Assembly (NCBI RefSeq): GCF_009870125.1
Contig: NC_046681.1
Location: 4,973,001-5,037,000 of the forward strand
DNA from: Drosophila pseudoobscura
Taxonomy: Eukaryota; Arthropoda; Insecta; Diptera; Drosophilidae
DNA: 64,000 bases
Reading direction: 5' to 3'
In this document: positions 58,301-64,000 of the stretch, piece by piece
How positions within the stretch are numbered: the stretch's first letter is position 1
Layout: the number at the start of each line of letters is the position of its first letter
Made by a program: the position numbers and the translations under genes
The notes under the pieces: generated by a model
Told to the model about the DNA's origin: nothing
What the model saw: the letters and a program-made list of their open reading frames with translations, nothing else
Databases searched by the model: none

Positions 58301-61300
58301 TCAGTGCTCCTCTGGCAGACTTGAATGCGCAATCACAAGGGCTCACATCGATGCGCTTTCACTGTGTGGGGGTGTTCTTAAAGCAAAATGGAGACTGCCA
58401 CCATCTGACCTGAAAATGCACTCACAGAACTGACCAGACCGTCAAAATAAAAGCTTACAAGTTTTCAATGCCCTTAAGTCACTTACATATTCAATTCTAT
58501 ATTCTTCAGTTGATGAAACACCTCGAATAAATCAATAACAAAATCAAATTTAAATTGGTATATTATTTGCCAACGTTTGTTGGTTTCCATTTTAGACAAA
58601 GAGATTTATAATGTTCTCAAAATTTGGATGTAAATAAGATCCAAGTGATGACTTTGATCAACGGAACTCTGCATTTGTTTCTGTATTTTGGTTTAGTAAT
58701 ATTGGTAGAGGTACGGATGGCACAGCGACTGAGAAGGATCAATGGGTGGCACACCGTAGACCACATCTTCTTTTTCCGGTTTCTCAAATCGGTGGATCTC
58801 CGGCTTTGGGTCGACTTCACAATTGCCGTGGACTATGTTCAAGAGTTCAGAGGGAACCGAATACAGTTCACATTCTCTCTTAAAGAATCCCATCGGTTCG
58901 AATTGCTGTAGGGTCAAGTCGACTGTGTATGTGAATGTAGACATGTTAAATATCTTTCTCAATTGCTCCGTGATCTCCTGCGGTGTTGCAGGTTTCCCCA
59001 AAGACAACAATCCTTTCGTCACAAGCGCTCTTTCCATTTATACATTAAAAATTTTGTTTTGGATTATGACCAATATTACCAATTTTACGTTATATTAAAT
59101 AAGCCAGGTTGTATATAATGCTAGGGCTACATTGATCTAAAGTTTCTAGAGATTCGTCTATATTTTCTATCAAATCGGTTTTGGCTCTTAAATCAATCGG
59201 CATCCGCAGGCTGTCCAAAAAACGAATCATGTAACACTCGCTTTGACAAAAGCCGTCCCTATTCTTTGGGCGCTAAAGTTCTGGCCATGACACGTGACCC
59301 ACACTGAGTCAGGAGGAGCAGCAGCAGCTGAAGGCGCCCCGGTACGATGCTTTCAATGCAACTACTTGCAGGACGAGAAGGGAGGTGCTTAAGCAAACGA
59401 GGCATGCATTAAAATGGCGATGGCCGCCACTGCCACTGTAACTGGGACTGAAAATGAGGCAAGTGAATGGGAACAGGCACGGGGACAGGCAGCGAGAGGG
59501 CGACATGATGAGAGAGAGGGCTGAGAGGTGTTGCATGGAGCTGTAAATGTAGACGGCCTAAGAAAACCCGTTGAATGGATGTGGACCGGCCAAAGGGAAA
59601 AGCGAGGAATAGCAAAACAAGAATAAACTTTTTCTATATGAAAAGTTACTTGGGTAGGTTAGATAGGTAAGAGGGTAACCTGTATTTCGATTATTTGGCT
59701 AGCTCCCATCTTAAGTCCCGAAAGTTTCCATTTAATTCTTCTCTAAAATGTGTACATCATGCCTTGAACCTCCTGTCAGCATCAACATTTGACCATACCC
59801 GGTACTCGAAGAGTATAGGGGTATATTATATTTGTGCTGAAGGTGTATGTGTGTAACACCCAGAAGGAATAGTTTTCGACCCCATAAAGTATATATATTC
59901 TTGATCGGCATCAATAGTCTTAATAGCTATGTCTGTCAGTCCATCTGTATCTAGAATCCTGTGATATGTTACTGTTTCAAGTGAATCTAAAAATTTCGGG
60001 CCGCCCCCTTTCGCCAAAGAACGAAAATTTGTGGCGCAAGCGCAAGATCATAAAGAATAACCATATCTACCAGATTGTAGAATCTATTTTTTAGAAAATA
60101 TTTCAGGTTCGTTTTAACTTATAATAAAAGATTATATTAAAGTGCAGATCAGTGGAAAGCCTTGTATTATCATGTTTCAAGAAGTCATGATTTTTTAGAT
60201 TCCGAAGTGAATATTTCATATTTATGCCCAGAGAAGGCTAAATAAAATTCTCAGGACTGTGCGGGACCCTGTCGGCAAGCCGACACTTGTCTCGCCTTAC
60301 AAGAAACATTTATTAGTGACGAAAGATTTTGAGGTTTATTATTCAAAACTTGTAATAATGTATCAATTAATAACTTGTTATCTGCTCAACAAGCGGCCCA
60401 AGCCGTACTACACCGATCTTCTAGTCAATATTAGTCTGAAGTAAAATGTTTGAGATGTCGGAGGTTGTTTTTGTAGTTGAAGGATGTTCAGACCCAGAGG
60501 AAGATTTTCTGGGAGTATCTAAGTAATAGAAGAGAACGAAAAATTCGGAGCAGGATTGAAGATGAGAACAAGAACCAAATACTAACCGATAGTAAAATAA
60601 GGAAGCTGCATAAAAACAATATGTACATATGCATATGGTACAGTGGTAAATGGTTAGTGTCGACACTGTGCTGCATCAAGGGTGGCTTGGGCCATCCCTT
60701 GGCATCTTCGTCGGTTTCTAGCACGGTTTCTTGCACTGCATCATACCTGCAGCACAGTATCCGGGAAACTGAACGCACTTCAGGAAAAATGTAGCAATAC
60801 CCTGGAATGATTATGAACTTTTAAGTTATAGTAAGACTGCGGCTGTGGATGAACTCACTTCGCAGCAGTCACTGCATTGAGAGAACATATAAGTCCAGAT
60901 ATAGAAGAAGGCCCCGAAAAAGGCCACAAAGAACGACAGCCAGAGCAAGACAATTAGCCAGAAAAGGAAATACAGTGGATTTTTCATTTTCAATTATGTG
61001 GGTATATCTGCCTTTGGGTGATAGTTTTGAATACTGAATAACTGAACTTCTGACACTAGTATTTTGTAACAGATTAAACAAGAGCTACTTGATTTGATAG
61101 TTTTGAAAAACTAGTTATTTAAATTTTATTTTAGAATATTGTAAGCGCTCTATCCAAAACTGATCTTGCTCTCAATTTTATTTTCCTCTTTTTTATTCTA
61201 TGCGCTCTCTGCAACGAGAGTATATTTACATTTCTGTTGGTACTGAGAGTACACAAGAGTGGGGTGAAGAACTAATTTATTTGAACCAATTAAAGTGATC

Positions 61301-63281
61301 TTAAGAACCAATAATATGTGTGGTTACTAGCCGATAGTACTGCTACAATGGTTAAGAGTACAATTAACTTCTATAAACGCGATTTAATTACCTTGGCTTT
61401 GCCTTTGTGCGGGAATCCTTTTTGATAAAGCCTTTTTATGGAAAGTTGAGGATGGATAAAGGAATCACGACTTATACATTTAGACGTTTAAAAAATATTA
61501 GAGAATGTGAGATCGTCTGTAGCGAAATTGCAATGATTGATTATTTCTGTTCATATTCACAGAATTCTGATATATGAATCTCTGCTCTCAGCTCTAGGCT
61601 ATAAATGATAAGTGGTATTTTTGGTTCTTTTTTTTTATCAAGGTTCTGTTTTCTCTTGACTGTCACTCATCCATAATGGATAAGGATCTAGAAGAGCCTA
61701 CAATATTTATCGAAAATGTAATACCAATCTTTTTCGTAATTCGCCTCTTCGGCTTACACGCAAACGCCCATTTAATTACCAGCACTTGATCGCACCGTTT
61801 TTCGTTATATTTGTGGCTGCTGACCACTTTTGTGAGCCATCAGCCATCAGCCCCGGCCATCGGCCATCGGCCATCAGCATTATCCAATTTCAATCACTTT
61901 GTTGGCCACTTTATTTCGCTTCATTGTTTGCAAGTACGCTTCGTAGCTGCGGGCGAGAGTGGAACGACTGCTGCCCTTCCTCTTTTGAGTTTCCGCTTAT
62001 AATACAATTTTCATATAATTTAAATTCATTTTTCGGCATCGCCTGTGCCATAAAACTTTGTCTGCAGCCGTCTGCCAGGCTGCAGATGCATTTGCTTCCC
62101 CGCATAGCCCCTCTGGGTCTGGGGCTGGGTCCTTGTCTTTCTCTTCAGCCATACCATATAAACATGCGCTTATTTTGTATCTAGATAGTGAAGCGTTGTC
62201 CTCCGCTTTTGCTTCCTTCGCTCGCCGGCGGCTCAACATAATCAACATTGCGTATACGCAGCGTTGCTGCGGTTGGGCTGCCTTTGTCCTCCTCCCCATA
62301 TTGATATTGCAGATAATGCCATAAAATTGTGCAAATATTTTTGGGAGCATTATTTTGCATGGTCTTTACTCTGGCTCAACTTGACTTTGTTTTCCCCTGT
62401 TTCTTTTTTTGTAATATTTCATTTTTGTTATATCAACGCCTCGACTTGCTCGTTGGCCCGACTTGAGTCTGGTCTCCGATTTCGTGTCCTCTTCCTTTAT
62501 TTTCAATTTGCTGTTGCCCCGATCCGCCCCAGTCCTCCCCATGGTCCCTATTGCTCGTTCGGGTCCGGGTAAAGGTCCGGGGCCTTGGCTTGTTTTATGA
62601 GCCCTCGTTGTGCTGCTTTTGTTTTGGCTTTGACTTTCGCGTTTAGATTATAAATGTTTGGCAAATGTTTTCACAATAGTGGGCTGTTGGTCCTGCTGTA
62701 ATCCCTCGACCCTTGAGAGTTCCATCATCGCCCTCCCTTTCTCTTTTCCCTGTAATGAGTTTTGCTGCTGTCTTCGGGGTCTCTCAAGTGAGTTGGACTT
62801 GAGTCGGTTCTGGGTCCTGGTCTGGGTCTGAATCTTATTGCTGTAGTCTCCTTCTTTCGTGTGGGAATTTGCTTGCTCGTATAATACATTTGGCATAATG
62901 ATGGTAATGATTATGCGTGCCGGCCAGCCGGCAATTTATTGCTTAATGAAAGATTTGTATGCATTTACGCAATTAGCTGGAAATAATTTATGCGCAATTG
63001 AAAATCGATTTAAATTGATTTGTAATCGGCCACATGTCCGTACATATGTGGCATGTGCTAGGTTTTTGGCAGTGCTTTTGTGTATTTTTTGCGTTCAAAA
63101 TGAAGTTGCATGAACGCTGTATAACAAACAAGTTTTATATATACATATAAAGAGTTCCTTATTCTGATTTGTAATCCATTTGTCATTATTCTATTGCAGG
63201 GTTCGCAATTGGGCCCTGAAGTTCGGCGTTGATCTATGGGAATTTGGACGGCAATTTACCAAAATGAACGAGATCAAAAAT
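52335..63281 (+). CDS. Calcium-channel alpha2-delta-like subunit, 5' part (continues beyond window)
   Basis: Two coding exons are visible: 52335-52447 (exon begins at 51851 after TTTTCAG) and 63200-63281. They join in phase (GA+G = Glu) to MESK... then HNEVRNWALKFGVDLWEF. Residues about 8-27 form a signal peptide (CFVAIVLGVLIFKMHIFAAL). The second exon resembles the extreme N-terminus of mature alpha2-delta subunits, which are extracellular GPI-linked auxiliary proteins that traffic CaV channels and act at synapses. The VWA and Cache domains that would prove this lie further right. It ends with a phase 0 GTAAGT donor at 63282. Drosophila has several such genes (straightjacket, stolid, CG4587 and another) and I cannot say which this is. 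Its 10.75 kb intron hosts smaller genes and repeats. Confidence 0.65.
54700..55443 (+). repeat. Left arm of large inverted duplication
   Basis: Matches the reverse complement of 58707-59626 along its length. For example, CCATGTCGCCCTCTCGCTGC at 54822-54841 is nearly identical to the minus strand at about 59503, and both arms share the ATCGGCATCCGCAGGCTGTCC segment. This arm lacks about 165 bases present in the other. Confidence 0.85.
55283..55437 (+). pseudogene. Broken copy of the small gene in the other arm
   Basis: Plus-strand frame EILNIVHGNCGVDPK... corresponds to the C-terminal half of the protein encoded at 58693-59037. Two in-frame TAA codons (55374-55376 and 55392-55394) interrupt it, and the N-terminal half with the start codon is deleted. 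Confidence 0.85.
56858..57154 (+). mobile_element. Non-LTR retrotransposon (jockey-type) reverse-transcriptase end
   Basis: An open frame of 98 codons contains LYGSEIWGNC and HIKKLQTSQNKILKTIF. This is the pattern (LTYGxxxWG...LQxxQNKxLR) typical of the region just after the reverse-transcriptase domain in jockey-clade LINEs. It is truncated upstream by a stop and has no clear poly-A tail. An inactive fragment. Confidence 0.65.
58693..59037 (-). CDS. Small protein of unrecognised function, 114 residues
   Basis: An intact single-exon frame from ATG to TAA on the minus strand. Residues about 8-35 (KGLLSLGKPATPQEITEQLRKIF) followed by LTLQQFEPMGFFKRE resemble a small helix-turn-helix/winged-helix arrangement, and the C-terminus is Pro/Glu-rich (VDPKPEIHRFEKPEKEDVVYG). 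It may belong to one of the Drosophila-specific uncharacterised families (DUF4777-like, from memory and uncertain). It lies in the right arm of the inverted duplication. Its partner copy at 55.3 kb is broken, which makes this the surviving copy. It is nested antisense in the intron of the calcium-channel subunit gene. Confidence 0.6.
   Translation of the reverse strand: MERALVTKGLLSLGKPATPQEITEQLRKIFNMSTFTYTVDLTLQQFEPMGFFKRECELYSVPSELLNIVHGNCEVDPKPEIHRFEKPEKEDVVYGVPPIDPSQSLCHPYLYQYY
58707..59626 (-). repeat. Right arm of large inverted duplication
   Basis: Reverse-complement partner of 54700-55443, separated from it by about 3.26 kb. It contains the intact small gene and the segment missing in the left arm. 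Confidence 0.85.
59795..60040. mobile_element. DINE-1/SGM-type Helitron-like fragment
   Basis: Carries the recognisable word series of these elements: CCCGGTACTCGAAGAGTA, GGGGTATATTATATTTGTGC, GACCCCATAAAGTATATATA, TTCTTGATCGGCATCAATAG and a GTCTGTCAGTCCATCTGT run. These are common in Drosophila, and the SGM variant is known from the obscura group. No coding capacity. Confidence 0.7.
60718..60987 (-). CDS. Small membrane protein, 70 residues, two exons
   Basis: Exon 1 is 60987-60859 (43 codons from ATG), the intron 60858-60802 has a GTGAGT donor and CCAG acceptor, and exon 2 is 60801-60718, ending TAG. The product starts MKNPLYFLFWLIVLLWLSFF, with one very hydrophobic segment (about 5-34), and ends GIATFFLKCVQFPGYCAAGMMQCKKPC. 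From memory this resembles a family of tiny uncharacterised Drosophila transmembrane proteins with the pattern K-x-VQFP-x-YCA-x-x-M near the C-terminus; that is recognition, not a database result. Frame, splice sites and stop are all intact. It is nested antisense in the large intron of the calcium-channel subunit gene. Confidence 0.65.
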
Positions 63282-64000
63282 GTAAGTAAATGTAATTAGC
63301 CAAAATATAGCCATATGGCTAGACCGAACAAGCAAAACATATATATCTCCACAAAAATACATATGTATCAGATAATGCCAGTAAATGGATACAACAAATG
63401 GAATTTGTTAATGGTATTGGCCATGTCTGGCGGTTTAGCCGAAACAAATACACTTAAGCTCTTTGGGCACTTAGTTCAACTTATCGATAAGAGAGCAGAG
63501 CATTTTTAGATAAATGCTTAGACGATGGCAAGGCTTCGGAGGGGCTTAACCAGCAAATGCCTCAATTTTTCGTGTTCTTCCTCTGACGTTCCTCTTATTT
63601 GGCTCCTCTTCCCAGCTATTTGTTGTTGGCCCTAATGCAATTTAAACACAAATAAGGCTAATTGAGGGGGCACTGCTAGCAGTAGGGGGTGTACCAGGGG
63701 GCTGGCTGGTTGGTGGCCGGGTGGCAGTTGCGTAAGTGTGTGACTGTGTGCTATCTATGTTAATAAGCATGGCTGTGTTTGGCTTTGGTTGACTGCGTGG
63801 TCTGCGGTGGCGGGTGGCGGATGGTGGATGGTGGATAGGTCTCCTCCTCAGGCAGTCGCGTATTTTTGCGTTTAATCAGACGTGCATGAGTTAGTGGGTT
63901 GCCTTTATTATGTGTGTGTGTAGTACATCTATACAGATTTACATTCTTGCAGCACTCTGGGGGGAACTTTTTCTTTTGTGGGTTTGTTATGAACATACCC
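63282..64000 (+). other. Start of the next intron of the alpha2-delta-like gene
   Basis: Begins with a GTAAGT donor. TG/GGT-rich tracts follow, with no coding exon recognised up to the end of the window. Confidence 0.5.

Larger units (their letters stand above)
52448..63199 (+). other. Large intron of the alpha2-delta-like gene
   Basis: GT-AG intron of 10,752 bases. Apart from the inverted duplication, small genes and element remnants listed separately, I see only AT-rich sequence, microsatellites (TG at about 53728-53741) and short tandem arrays: AGTGCTCTTC units at 58272-58310, and CAGCCAT/CGGCCAT units at about 61838-61880. Confidence 0.6.

Noticed and set aside
61660..61760. Possible start of another nested gene (ATGGATAAGGATCTAGAAGAG)
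   Set aside because: The frame stays open only briefly, and no continuation with good splice sites was found.
1..64000. CRISPR arrays, bacterial operons, rRNA or tRNA genes
   Set aside because: None seen. The repeats are microsatellites and transposon fragments. No cloverleaf with A/B boxes was noticed, although a covariance-model scan was not possible.

Overview
The window is eukaryotic and comes from a fruit fly (genus Drosophila). Its proteins match known Drosophila products almost residue for residue, its introns have fly-type splice sites, and it is rich in CA/TG, CAG and CT microsatellites and DINE-1/SGM-type debris. The gene set Gliotactin, Mtr4 (l(2)35Df), ND-B17 (l(2)35Di) and Cyclin E corresponds to cytological region 35D of D. 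melanogaster (Muller element B). The divergence level, together with sequence apparently absent from D. melanogaster at this place, suggests another lineage, possibly the obscura group; that is an inference. Left part (1-15.1 kb, gene-dense): a probable Gliotactin leader region; the six-exon Gliotactin (Gli) coding region (2323-8829, +); nested antisense in its third coding intron, an intronless 700-codon P-protein/hoepel-like transporter (3536-5638, -); Mtr4 RNA helicase (10414-13646, -, two exons); and, divergent from it, the complex I subunit ND-B17 (14133-15028, +, three exons). The Mtr4/ND-B17 promoters carry an M1BP (Ohler motif 1) element and a near match to it. Middle part (15.1-39.8 kb): the Cyclin E locus on +. 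Two alternative starts can be resolved. The type II protein begins in a tiny exon (ATG at 24140), continues in an exon at 28157-28523, then joins the common exons. The type I protein begins at 35982. The common exons are 36323-37590, 37657-37882 and 37964-38254. The upstream, apparently zygotic promoter region contains several consensus E2F sites, including a perfect palindrome. Right-middle part (40-46.4 kb): a patch of duplicated and decayed genes. An apparently intact F-box/leucine-rich-repeat gene (44916-46190, -) has a broken tandem copy (about 40.13-41.69 kb) interrupted by a foreign insertion. Nearby lie a decayed glucose-6-phosphatase copy that keeps an intron, a relic LTR-retrotransposon integrase, and a DRE/BEAF-type motif cluster. 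Right part (47-64 kb): the 5' portion of a large gene on +, probably a voltage-gated calcium-channel alpha2-delta subunit. It has a noncoding first exon, a signal-peptide exon (ATG at 52335) and a second coding exon (63200-63281), and it continues beyond the window. Its 10.75 kb intron holds an inverted duplication with one intact and one broken copy of a small gene, a LINE remnant, a DINE-1/SGM fragment and a previously untracked two-exon gene for a 70-residue membrane protein.
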